From SLRI01 sp964528705 (GTDB lineage Bacteria > Pseudomonadota > Alphaproteobacteria > Geminicoccales > Geminicoccaceae), in NCBI GenBank assembly GCA_964528705.1, contig CAZGUW010000264.1, positions 1-6,771 of the forward strand: a stretch of 6,771 bases of DNA, in the 5' to 3' direction. The translations under genes and the position numbers were made by a program. Below are positions 1-5,812 of this stretch, in pieces. Each line of letters begins with the position of its first letter. The first letter of the stretch is position 1. The notes under the pieces were generated by a model that searched no databases, was not told the DNA's origin, and saw only the letters and a program-made list of their open reading frames with translations.

Positions 1-83
1 CGTTTGCGCCTCGATTTGGCGCCCCTAGGCGCGTTTGCGCCTCGATTTGGCGCCCTTAGGCGCGTTTGCGCCTTGATTTGGCG
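1..83. repeat. 31-nt tandem repeat, 2.7 copies, overlapping the permease 3' end
   Basis: Three units start at 1, 32 and 63, each beginning CGTTTGCGCC. Units 1 and 2 differ at one base (C or T at 25/56). The third is cut off after 21 nt and carries one further change (C to T at 73). Each full repeat junction holds a perfect 6-bp hairpin, AGGCGC-GTTT-GCGCCT, at 27-42 and 58-73. A competing 5-bp hairpin (GCGCC at 19-23 with GGCGC at 28-32) can form in the first unit. The third copy and the end of the second encode the last codons and TAA stop of the permease, so the array looks like a tandem duplication of the gene's 3' end spreading downstream. It may continue beyond position 1. No U-tract follows on the minus strand, so a standard intrinsic terminator is not shown. 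Confidence 0.9.
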
Positions 84-1078
84 AACGTGTCGAAGGCGAC
101 GGCGAGCACGATGATGACGCCGATGATGATCTGCTGGACGTAGGAGCTGACATTGTTGAGCACGAGGCCGTTGAGCAGCACGCCGATCAGGAGCGTGCCG
201 ATGACGGTGCCGAAGATCGTGCCGATGCCGCCGAAGAGCGAGGTGCCGCCGATCACCACCCCGGCGATCACGGTGAGCTCGTAGGTGAGCCCGGCCACCG
301 CCTCGGCGGAGTTCAGCCTGGCCGAGAGGACGAAGCCGCCGAGCCCGGCCATGAAGCCGATGATGACGTAGACCGAAAGCGTGATGCGGTCGACGTCGAG
401 CCCGGAGAGGCGCGCCGCCTCCGGGTTGCCGCCGACCGCATAGACGTTGCGGCCGAAGCGCGTGTAGCGCAGGGCGATGGCGGCGACGATGGCGGCGATG
501 GCGAAGATGACGACCGGCACCGGGATCGGGCCGATATAGCCCTGCCCCCACCAGCGATAGCCGTCGTCGAAGCCGCTGATCGGCCCGCCGCCGGCGAAGA
601 GGAGCGCGGCGCCGCGAAAGGCCGACATGCCGCCGAGCGTGACGACGAAGGGCGGCACCTTGAGGCGGGTGATGGCGAGCCCCTGCAGGCCGCCGCAGAC
701 GACGCCGACGGCGAGGGCGGCGAGCATGGCGAGGAACCAGCCATAGCCCTGGGCTTCGGCGGCGGTGCCGACCGCGAAGCGGCTCTCGAAGCCGCCCTTG
801 GCGACGGCGGCGGCGACGAGCCCGGCGAAGGCGAGGAGCGAGCCGACCGAGAGGTCGATGCCGCGGGTCAGGATGACGAAGGTCATGCCGATGGCCAGCA
901 GGCCATAGATCGAGACCTGGCGCATCACGTTGAAGAGGTTCAAGGGCGAGAGGAAGCGCGGCTCGAGCGCCGCGAAGACCCCCATCAGCACGAGCAGGAA
1001 GATCAGGGGCGCGAACTTCGCGAGGAAGCTGAAGAGGTCGAAGCTCGTGGGTGCCGCAGCCGGCGTTTCGGTCGACAT
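56..1078 (-). CDS. Sugar ABC transporter permease, RbsC-like (CUT2 family)
   Basis: This is the inner-membrane subunit of a CUT2-type sugar importer; two copies would form the channel on which the double ATPase acts. It has 340 residues, the usual length for the RbsC/BPD_transp_2 family. After a short cytoplasmic N-terminus, hydrophobic segments run throughout. Family landmarks are GIDLSVGS at 73-80, PPFVVTLGGMS at 142-152, the cytoplasmic coupling-loop region GGNPEAARLSGL at 216-227, and a Gly-rich segment VIGGTSLFGGIGTIFG at 275-290. The tail KSRRKRA is basic, as expected for a cytoplasmic C-terminus. The ATG lies 4 nt after the ATPase stop, so translation is probably coupled; no strong ribosome site is seen. 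The last codons and stop lie inside the 31-nt tandem repeat, so the exact C-terminus may vary between strains. Family is clear; the sugar is unknown. Confidence 0.95.
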   Translation of the reverse strand: MSTETPAAAPTSFDLFSFLAKFAPLIFLLVLMGVFAALEPRFLSPLNLFNVMRQVSIYGLLAIGMTFVILTRGIDLSVGSLLAFAGLVAAAVAKGGFESRFAVGTAAEAQGYGWFLAMLAALAVGVVCGGLQGLAITRLKVPPFVVTLGGMSAFRGAALLFAGGGPISGFDDGYRWWGQGYIGPIPVPVVIFAIAAIVAAIALRYTRFGRNVYAVGGNPEAARLSGLDVDRITLSVYVIIGFMAGLGGFVLSARLNSAEAVAGLTYELTVIAGVVIGGTSLFGGIGTIFGTVIGTLLIGVLLNGLVLNNVSSYVQQIIIGVIIVLAVAFDTFAKSRRKRA

Positions 1079-1082
1079 CGGC

Positions 1083-2636
1083 TCAGGCGGCCCTTTCCCG
1101 GCCCATGGTCATGAGCTGCATGAGCTTCTCCTCGGTGGCTTCGGCGATCGGCAGCTCGCCGGTGAGCCGGCCCTCGCGCATGGTGACGATGCGGTCGCTG
1201 ATCGTCAGGATCTCGGGCAGCTCGGACGAGATGGCGAGCACGGCGATGCCGCTGTCGGCGAGCTCGTAGAGCAGCTGGTGGACCTCGGCCTTGGCGGCGA
1301 CGTCGATGCCGCGGGTCGGCTCGTCGACGATCAGCACCTTGGGCTGCAGGGCGAGCCAGCGGGCCAGCACCACCTTCTGCTGGTTGCCGCCGGAGAGATT
1401 GCCGACGGCGACGTCGGCACCCGCCATCTTGATGTTGAGCCGGTCCTGGTATTCCGCGACGAGCCGGCTCTCGGCGCGGCCGTCGATGAAGCCGAGCCGG
1501 CCGCAGAGCCGGTCGAGGGCGGCGATCGAGAGATTGAGCCGGACGGCAAGGGCGAGGAAGAGCGCCTGCTGCTTCCTGTCCTCCGGCACGAGGCCGATGC
1601 CGGCGGCGATGGCGCGGCGGGGCGAGCCAGGCTGCACCGCCACGCCCTCGACGAGGACCCGGCCCGCATCGATCCGGTCGGCGCCGAAGACGGCACGGGC
1701 GAGCTCGGTGCGGCCGGCGCCGACGAGGCCGGCGAGCCCGACGATCTCGCCGTGCCGGACCTCGAGGTCGATGTCGCGGAGCTGCGTGGCGAAGGGGTCG
1801 CGCGGGTCGCCGCTCGCAGCGAGCCCCTCGATGCGCAGCGCCGGCTCGCCGGTTCGATGGACGCTCCGCTGCTTGAACAGCCGCTCGACGTCACGGCCGA
1901 CCATCATCCGGATGATGTCCTCGATCGAGACGTCTGCGACAGCGGCACTGCCGACGAGCTGGCCGTCGCGGAGCACGGTGAGCCGGTCGCAGATCTCCTT
2001 CACCTCGTCGAGCCGGTGGCTGACGAAGATCACGGCGATGCCGGCGGCCTGGAGGTCGCGGCAAATCGCGAAGAGCCGCGCCACCTCGCCCTCGGCCAGG
2101 GCCGAGGTCGGCTCGTCCATGATGATCAGGCGCGATTCGATCGCCAGCGCCTTGGCGATCTCGACCATCTGCTGCTCGGCGACCGAGAGGTCGCTGACGA
2201 GCCGGTCGGGGCTCAGCGCCAGCCCGACCCGGTCCATGATGGCGCGCGTCTCGCGCCGCATGCGGCCCCAGTCGATCCAGCCGCCGCGCGTCGGCTCGCG
2301 GCCGATGAAGACGTTCTCCGCCACGGTGAGCGTCGGGACCAGGTTGAACTCCTGATAGATCGTGACGATGCCGTGGTCCTGGGCCTCGTGCGGGCTGGTG
2401 ATCCCGATCGGCCGGCCGTCGAGCTCGATCGTGCCAGCATCGGGGAGCTGGGCGCCGGCCAGGATCTTGAGCAGGGTCGACTTGCCGGCGCCGTTCTCGC
2501 CGAGCAGCGCGTGGATTTCGCCCGGCGCCACCTCGAGATCGACGCCATCCACGGCGAGCACGCCCGGAAACGACTTCCGGATACCGGTCATGCGCAGGAG
2601 CGGCGGACCGCTCCCGCGCTGGACCCCGGAGGACAC
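1083..2636 (-). CDS. Sugar ABC transporter ATP-binding protein, RbsA-like double ATPase
   Basis: This 517-residue protein has two fused nucleotide-binding domains that power a CUT2 sugar importer from the cytoplasmic face. Domain 1 is canonical: Walker A GENGAGKS 46-53, Q-loop YQEF 94-97, signature LSVAEQQ 150-156, Walker B LIIMDEP 170-176, switch His207. Domain 2 is degenerate at its nucleotide site: GLVGAGRTE 303-311 has Arg where the Walker A Lys belongs, and ISSELPE replaces the switch-His region. It keeps LSGGNQQ 414-420 and VLIVDEPTRGID 434-445. Such asymmetry is normal for RbsA/MglA-type ATPases, where only one site hydrolyses well. The GTG start at 2636 is chosen because the conserved lead-in PLLRMTGIRKSFPGV lies downstream of it; the internal ATG at 2591 would cut this off. 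No clear Shine-Dalgarno precedes GTG. The gene starts 20 nt after the binding-protein stop. It may serve ribose, xylose, galactose or an unrelated polyol. Confidence 0.95.
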   Translation of the reverse strand: MSSGVQRGSGPPLLRMTGIRKSFPGVLAVDGVDLEVAPGEIHALLGENGAGKSTLLKILAGAQLPDAGTIELDGRPIGITSPHEAQDHGIVTIYQEFNLVPTLTVAENVFIGREPTRGGWIDWGRMRRETRAIMDRVGLALSPDRLVSDLSVAEQQMVEIAKALAIESRLIIMDEPTSALAEGEVARLFAICRDLQAAGIAVIFVSHRLDEVKEICDRLTVLRDGQLVGSAAVADVSIEDIIRMMVGRDVERLFKQRSVHRTGEPALRIEGLAASGDPRDPFATQLRDIDLEVRHGEIVGLAGLVGAGRTELARAVFGADRIDAGRVLVEGVAVQPGSPRRAIAAGIGLVPEDRKQQALFLALAVRLNLSIAALDRLCGRLGFIDGRAESRLVAEYQDRLNIKMAGADVAVGNLSGGNQQKVVLARWLALQPKVLIVDEPTRGIDVAAKAEVHQLLYELADSGIAVLAISSELPEILTISDRIVTMREGRLTGELPIAEATEEKLMQLMTMGRERAA

Positions 2637-2656
2637 CGCTATGCCGGACGGGCCGC

Positions 2657-3610
2657 TCAGTTCAACTCGCCGAGCCGCTCCGCCTCGTCGATATTGTCGG
2701 CCGTGATGACGATGGGCGTGAGCAGGACGAGCTCGGATTCGGGCGCCTTGCCGTCCTTCAGGTGCTCGACCATGATCTGCATGGCCTTGCGACTCTGCCC
2801 GCCCGGGAACTGCTCGACCGTGCCGGCGAGGACGCCGTCACGCACCGCGGCCAGTGCCTCGGGCAGGGCATCGAAGCCGATGATGCTGACCTGATCGCCG
2901 AGGCCGCGCGCCTTGATCGCCTCGACGGCACCGAGGGCCATGTCGTCATTGGCGGCGACGATCACGTCGGGCGGGCTCTCGAGCCCGGCGAGGATGCTCT
3001 CGGTCACGGCGAGGCCCTGGTCGCGGGCGAAGTTCGCCGTCTGCTCGACGATGAACTCGTACTTGTCGTCGCCGTCGAGGGCGTTGTGGACACCCTGGTT
3101 GCGGTCGATCGCGGGCGAGGCGCCGGGCTGGCCCTGCAGGTTCACGATGCGGGCACCGTCCGGGTAGTTCGCCTTGATCCACTCGCCCTGGGCCTCGCCG
3201 CCCTTGACGTTGTCGGCACCGACATGGGCGAGAATGCCGTCCACCCCGTCGACCCGGCGGTCGATGGTCACGACCGGCACGCCGTTCTCGACCGCGGTCT
3301 GGATCGCCGGCGCCATGGCGTTGACGTCGGAGGGGCTGATGACGATGCCGTCGAGCCCCTGGATCACCGCCGCCTCGACATCGGCGGTCTGCTTGGGCGT
3401 GCTGTTCTGCCCGTCCGACTCGACGGTGGCGACGCCGAGCGAAGCACCTTCCGCCTGCAGCTCCTTCATCATGTGCACGAAGAACGGGAAGCCGAGGCTC
3501 GGCACGGAGGTCAGCACCCGGATCTCCTGGGCCTGCAGGCCGGTCACCGGCAGGCAGAGCCCGAGGGCGAAGGCGCTGGCGAGCAGCATGCGACGGCTGG
3601 AACGCAGCAT
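2657..3610 (-). CDS. Periplasmic sugar-binding protein of ABC importer (Peripla_BP_4 type)
   Basis: This is the secreted receptor that captures substrate in the periplasm and hands it to the permease. From the ATG at 3610 it has 317 residues, typical of RbsB-like proteins. Residues 1-27 form a Sec signal peptide: basic MLRSSRR, hydrophobic core, probable cleavage after LQA. There is no lipobox, since the Cys at 19 follows Leu. The mature part shows the two-lobed fold: ADVEAAVIQGLDGIVISP near 76-93, VPVVTIDRR at 111-119, AANDDMALGAVEA at 219-231, and IGFDALPEAL with GTVEQFPGG near 244-271. A longer frame begins with ATG at 3673, but AGGGAG 8 nt before 3610 and the signal peptide at that point decide the start. 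It is first in the importer operon and diverges from the fluoride-channel genes. Binding-pocket residues cannot be assigned to a particular sugar by eye. Confidence 0.94.
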   Translation of the reverse strand: MLRSSRRMLLASAFALGLCLPVTGLQAQEIRVLTSVPSLGFPFFVHMMKELQAEGASLGVATVESDGQNSTPKQTADVEAAVIQGLDGIVISPSDVNAMAPAIQTAVENGVPVVTIDRRVDGVDGILAHVGADNVKGGEAQGEWIKANYPDGARIVNLQGQPGASPAIDRNQGVHNALDGDDKYEFIVEQTANFARDQGLAVTESILAGLESPPDVIVAANDDMALGAVEAIKARGLGDQVSIIGFDALPEALAAVRDGVLAGTVEQFPGGQSRKAMQIMVEHLKDGKAPESELVLLTPIVITADNIDEAERLGELN

Positions 3611-3618
3611 CGTTTCAA

Positions 3619-3624
3619 CTCCCT
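3619..3624 (-). promoter_or_regulatory. Ribosome binding site of the binding-protein gene
   Basis: AGGGAG on the minus strand sits 8 nt before the ATG at 3610. It is the site that favours this start over the longer reading frame opening at 3673, which would add 21 polar residues ahead of the signal peptide. Confidence 0.8.
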
Positions 3625-3669
3625 GATTTGCGGCGCCCTTCCCCGGGCACCGATCGTTTGTGCGTGCGG

Positions 3670-3698
3670 ACAATCGGGCGCTCTCGAAACCCTGTCAA
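3670..3698 (-). promoter_or_regulatory. Candidate sigma-70 type promoter for the importer operon
   Basis: Read on the minus strand there is a perfect -35 TTGACA (complement of 3693-3698), a 17-nt spacer, and GATTGT (complement of 3670-3675), which matches the -10 consensus at 3 of 6 positions. Transcription would start around 3660-3664 and leave a leader of about 50 nt before the ATG at 3610. The spacing and -35 are ideal and the -10 is weak, which would suit an activated or inducible promoter. This is a motif match only. Confidence 0.5.
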
Positions 3699-3727
3699 GC
3701 CGGGCCGGCGTTGCGTCAAGCGGGCCC
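3694..3727. repeat. Direct repeat GTCAAGC spaced 21 nt, possible operator
   Basis: GTCAAGC occurs at 3694-3700 and again at 3715-3721. The first is followed by CGGGCC and the second by GGGCCC, so the similarity extends with a 1-nt shift. The 21-nt period is two helical turns, which would put both copies on the same DNA face. The first copy overlaps the -35 of the importer promoter candidate. A regulator of both divergent operons could bind here. No regulator gene is in the window, so function is inferred from position. Confidence 0.4.
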
Positions 3728-3734
3728 AACCGGC

Positions 3735-3762
3735 ATGAACGGGCGGTGGATGAACCGGGCGG
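3735..3762. repeat. Imperfect 12/13-nt direct repeat upstream of the first crcB
   Basis: ATGAACGGGCGG at 3735-3746 is followed by ATGAACCGGGCGG at 3750-3762. The copies are 15 nt apart and differ by one inserted C. They end 18 nt before the GTG of the first fluoride-channel gene, so they lie in its leader or promoter. They could be a small local duplication or a regulatory site. The embedded ATG codons are not in the crcB frame. Confidence 0.4.
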
Positions 3763-3780
3763 ACGGGAGAGCGGCAGGCG

Positions 3781-4155
3781 GTGGCACTGGACATCCTCCT
3801 CGTGGCGCTCGGCGGCATGCTCGGCGGCCTCGGCCGGGCGGCAGTCTCGACCGTCGTGGCCGAATGGCTCGGCGAGCGGCTGCCCTGGGGCACCTTCGCC
3901 GTCAACATCACGGGCTCGCTGGCGCTCGGCCTGCTTGCCGGCAGCCTCGCCGGCGAACCCGGCCCGGCGCCGCCGCACGCGCTCTTCCTCGCGACCGGGC
4001 TGCTCGGCAGCTACACGACCGTCTCGACCTTCAGCCTGCAGACGCTCTTCCTGCTGCGCGAGAGGGAGTTCGGCCGCGCCCTCGTCAACATCGCGGGCTC
4101 GGCCGTGCTCTGCATCGCCGCCGCCGCCCTCGGCTTCGCGCTCGCCGCGGCATGA
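3781..4155 (+). CDS. crcB: Fluoride channel subunit, CrcB/Fluc family (first of a pair)
   Basis: This is a small inner-membrane protein of 124 residues with four predicted helices (about 3-22, 37-57, 68-92, 100-122). Fluc proteins are fluoride-selective channels that work as antiparallel dimers and let cytoplasmic fluoride escape. Family marks are Gly-rich GGMLGGLGR with Arg19, pore Asn42 in VNITGS, and the TM3 signature GSYTTVSTFS at 76-85. Compared with the usual GGxTTFSTFS, Gly is Ser77 and the first pore Phe is Val81; the second Phe (84) is kept. Basic residues cluster in the TM3-TM4 loop (REREFGR), with none at the N-terminus or in loop 2, which predicts both ends outside. The GTG start is forced by an in-frame TGA at 3751; GGGAG lies 11 nt before it. 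The stop overlaps the next gene as ATGA. No fluoride riboswitch consensus is seen upstream. Confidence 0.92.
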   Translation: MALDILLVALGGMLGGLGRAAVSTVVAEWLGERLPWGTFAVNITGSLALGLLAGSLAGEPGPAPPHALFLATGLLGSYTTVSTFSLQTLFLLREREFGRALVNIAGSAVLCIAAAALGFALAAA

Positions 4156-4592
4156 CCGGGCGCCTGCACCTGGCACTCGCCACCGCCCTCGGCAGCGGCC
4201 TCGGCGCCGTCGCCCGGTTCGTCGTTGCCCTCCTCCTGTTCGGGGACGGCCTGCCCTGGGCCACGCTCGCGGCCAACGTCGCCGGGTCCTTCCTCATCGG
4301 CCTCGCCGCCGAGCAGAGCACGCGCCCCGGGCACGTCATGGCCCACCCCTTCATCCGCCAGCTCGTCATGGTCGGCTTCTGCGGCGGCTTCACCACCTTC
4401 TCGCTCTTCAGCCTCGAGGCGGTGCTGCTGTTGCGGGCGGGCAGCACGGGCCTTGCCGCCCTCTACGTGGCGCTGTCCCTCGTCCTCTGGCTCGCCGGTG
4501 CCTGGGCCGGGCTGACGCACGGCCGCCGGCTTTCGCCTTTCCAGGGGGCCGCAAAGCCGGCGCCCCTTCCGGAGGACCGGCCGGGTCGATAG
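4152..4592 (+). CDS. crcB: Fluoride channel subunit, CrcB/Fluc family (second of a pair)
   Basis: This is the partner subunit of the preceding channel gene, overlapping it by 4 nt (ATGA) with no Shine-Dalgarno of its own, so translation is probably coupled and near 1:1. It has 146 residues and four predicted helices (about 6-30, 36-54, 70-94, 101-121). Family marks are Arg22 in GLGAVARF, pore Asn42 in ANVAGS, and the TM3 signature GGFTTFSLFS at 78-87. Both pore Phe (83, 86) are present, and Leu85 replaces the usual Thr. Basic residues lie in the N-terminus (Arg4), loop 2 (Arg58, Arg69) and the tail (Arg125, Arg126, Lys135, Arg143, Arg146), which predicts both ends inside, opposite to the first subunit. 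The Pro-rich basic tail of about 25 residues after TM4 is longer than usual. The frame stays open upstream to 3660, but no family homology lies there and it would overlap the whole first gene. Confidence 0.92.
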   Translation: MTGRLHLALATALGSGLGAVARFVVALLLFGDGLPWATLAANVAGSFLIGLAAEQSTRPGHVMAHPFIRQLVMVGFCGGFTTFSLFSLEAVLLLRAGSTGLAALYVALSLVLWLAGAWAGLTHGRRLSPFQGAAKPAPLPEDRPGR

Positions 4593-4610
4593 AACGGGCG
4601 GGTGCCAGGC

Positions 4611-4615
4611 GGAGG
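4611..4615 (+). promoter_or_regulatory. Strong ribosome binding site of the SelA-like gene
   Basis: GGAGG lies 6 nt before the GTG at 4622. It settles this non-ATG start and shows that the SelA-like gene is loaded independently of the crcB pair, which ends 29 nt upstream. Confidence 0.85.
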
Positions 4616-4621
4616 AAATCT

Positions 4622-5812
4622 GTGAACGAATCGCTCTACGGCCGGCTCGGCGTGCCGGTCATCGTGAATGCCAAGGGTGCCGCGACGCGCCTCTCGGGCG
4701 GGGTGCTGCACCCCGAGGTCACCGCCGCCATGGCGGAAGCCAGTGCCGCCTGCGTCGACATGATCGACCTGCATGCCGTGGCCGCGGCCGAGATCGCCGC
4801 CGCCACCGGGGCCGAGAATGGCCTCGCCACCTCTGGTGCGGCCGCCAGCCTGCTGCTCGCCGCGGCAGCCTGCATGGCGGGGCTGGATCTCGCGGCCATG
4901 GCGCGCCTGCCCGACGCGCGGGGCCTGAAGCGCGAGATCGTTGCAATTCGGAGCCAGCGCAACGATTACGACCACGCGCTGCGCGGTGCGGGCGCACGGC
5001 TGGTCGAGGTCGGCCTGCCCGACCGCTTCGCCGGGGCGGGCATTCGTGACGCCGAGCCCTGGGAGCTCGAGGCCGCCATCGGCCCGAACACGGCTGCCGT
5101 GCTCTGGGTCGCCAGTGCCAGGGCGCGCCCGCCGCTGGAAGAGGTGGTGGCCGTGGCACACCGCCACGACGTGCCGGTGATCGTCGATGCCGCTGCCGAG
5201 CTGCCGCCTGCCGCGAAGCTCAAGACCTTCATCGCGGCCGGCGCCGATCTCGTCGCCTTCAGCGGCGGCAAGGGGCTGGGCGGGCCGCAGGCTTCGGGCA
5301 TCCTCTGCGGTCGCCGCGACCTCGTCATGTCGGCGGCGCTGCAGATGCTCGATCTCGACCTGCGTTGGGGCGACTTCGACCCGCCGCCTTCCTTCATCGA
5401 CAAGGCGCTGCTGCCGGGCCTGCCGCGCAACGGGGTCGGCCGGCCGTGCAAGGCGGACAAGGGGGCCATTACCGGTCTGCTCACGGCCCTTCGCCGCTTC
5501 GTCGCCGAGAGCGACGAGGAGCGCACCGCCCGCTGGCAGGCGCCGCTCGACCATATCCGACAAGAGCTTCCCGACCTGCCGTTCACGCCGGTCGGAGGCG
5601 GCATTCCGCGGCTCGCCCTGCAACTCGCCGACTTCGAGGCCGCCGACCGGCTCTACCAGGCGCTCCTCGCCCACCGGCCGGTGATCCATCTCGACCACAG
5701 CGAGATGGAGGCCGGCCGCCTCTACATCGCGCCGAACTGCCTCGCCGAGGGCGATGCGGAGCGGATCGTCGAGGCGCTCCGGATACTCTGGCCCAGGGAG
5801 GCCCGGCGATGA
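4622..5812 (+). CDS. SelA-like PLP-dependent enzyme, DgaE-type ammonia-lyase family
   Basis: This is a 396-residue cytoplasmic fold-type I PLP enzyme. Phosphate-binding TSGAAAS lies at 70-76, cofactor-ring Asp189 in VIVDAAAELPP, and the Schiff-base Lys217 in SGGKGLGGPQ at 214-223. A family segment GVGRPCKADKGAITGLLTAL spans 271-290. These fit the SelA-like group that contains DgaE, which removes ammonia from D-glucosaminate-6-phosphate to give 2-keto-3-deoxygluconate-6-phosphate. It is not true selenocysteine synthase: it is shorter, and no selB or selC is nearby. By inference it performs beta-elimination or a related step on an amino sugar acid or hydroxy amino acid taken up by the divergent ABC importer. 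That importer, unlike a PTS, delivers unphosphorylated substrate, so the exact DgaE reaction would need a kinase not seen here. The start is GTG with GGAGG 6 nt upstream. The stop overlaps the dehydrogenase start as ATGA. Family is secure, substrate unknown. Confidence 0.88.
   Translation: MNESLYGRLGVPVIVNAKGAATRLSGGVLHPEVTAAMAEASAACVDMIDLHAVAAAEIAAATGAENGLATSGAAASLLLAAAACMAGLDLAAMARLPDARGLKREIVAIRSQRNDYDHALRGAGARLVEVGLPDRFAGAGIRDAEPWELEAAIGPNTAAVLWVASARARPPLEEVVAVAHRHDVPVIVDAAAELPPAAKLKTFIAAGADLVAFSGGKGLGGPQASGILCGRRDLVMSAALQMLDLDLRWGDFDPPPSFIDKALLPGLPRNGVGRPCKADKGAITGLLTALRRFVAESDEERTARWQAPLDHIRQELPDLPFTPVGGGIPRLALQLADFEAADRLYQALLAHRPVIHLDHSEMEAGRLYIAPNCLAEGDAERIVEALRILWPREARR

Noticed and set aside
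1..83. CRISPR array
   Set aside because: The units are contiguous with no unique spacers, and they overlap coding sequence.
1083..1820. Loss of Walker A Lys and switch His in the second ATPase domain as a defect
   Set aside because: This degeneracy is the normal state of the second domain in RbsA/MglA-type sugar ATPases.
930..2894. A 654-codon plus-strand frame opposite the ATPase
   Set aside because: Asp/Glu/Arg/Ala-rich composition of an antisense frame with no recognisable domain, while the minus strand encodes a complete RbsA-like ATPase.
3540..3610. Lipoprotein signal in the binding protein
   Set aside because: The only N-terminal Cys (residue 19) is preceded by Leu, not Gly/Ala/Ser, so no lipobox is formed. 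A type I cleavage site LQA follows.
2657..3673. A longer binding protein starting at 3673
   Set aside because: It would put 21 polar residues before the signal peptide. AGGGAG before 3610 supports the shorter form, and the extension would overlap the -10 region of the promoter candidate.
3660..4592. N-terminal extension of the second CrcB to 310 residues
   Set aside because: The extension covers the first crcB in another frame, is Arg/Gly/Ala-rich, and has no membrane pattern. The ATGA overlap start gives a normal Fluc length.
2762..5812. A 1016-codon open frame on the plus strand running into the SelA-like gene
   Set aside because: Its first part is antisense to the binding protein and then out of frame with the first crcB. 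Only 4622 onward has family homology. Long open shadow frames are expected at this GC content.
4622..5812. True selenocysteine synthase SelA
   Set aside because: It is shorter than SelA, no selB or tRNA-Sec is nearby, and the neighbours are sugar transport and catabolism genes. It belongs to the SelA-like lyase branch.
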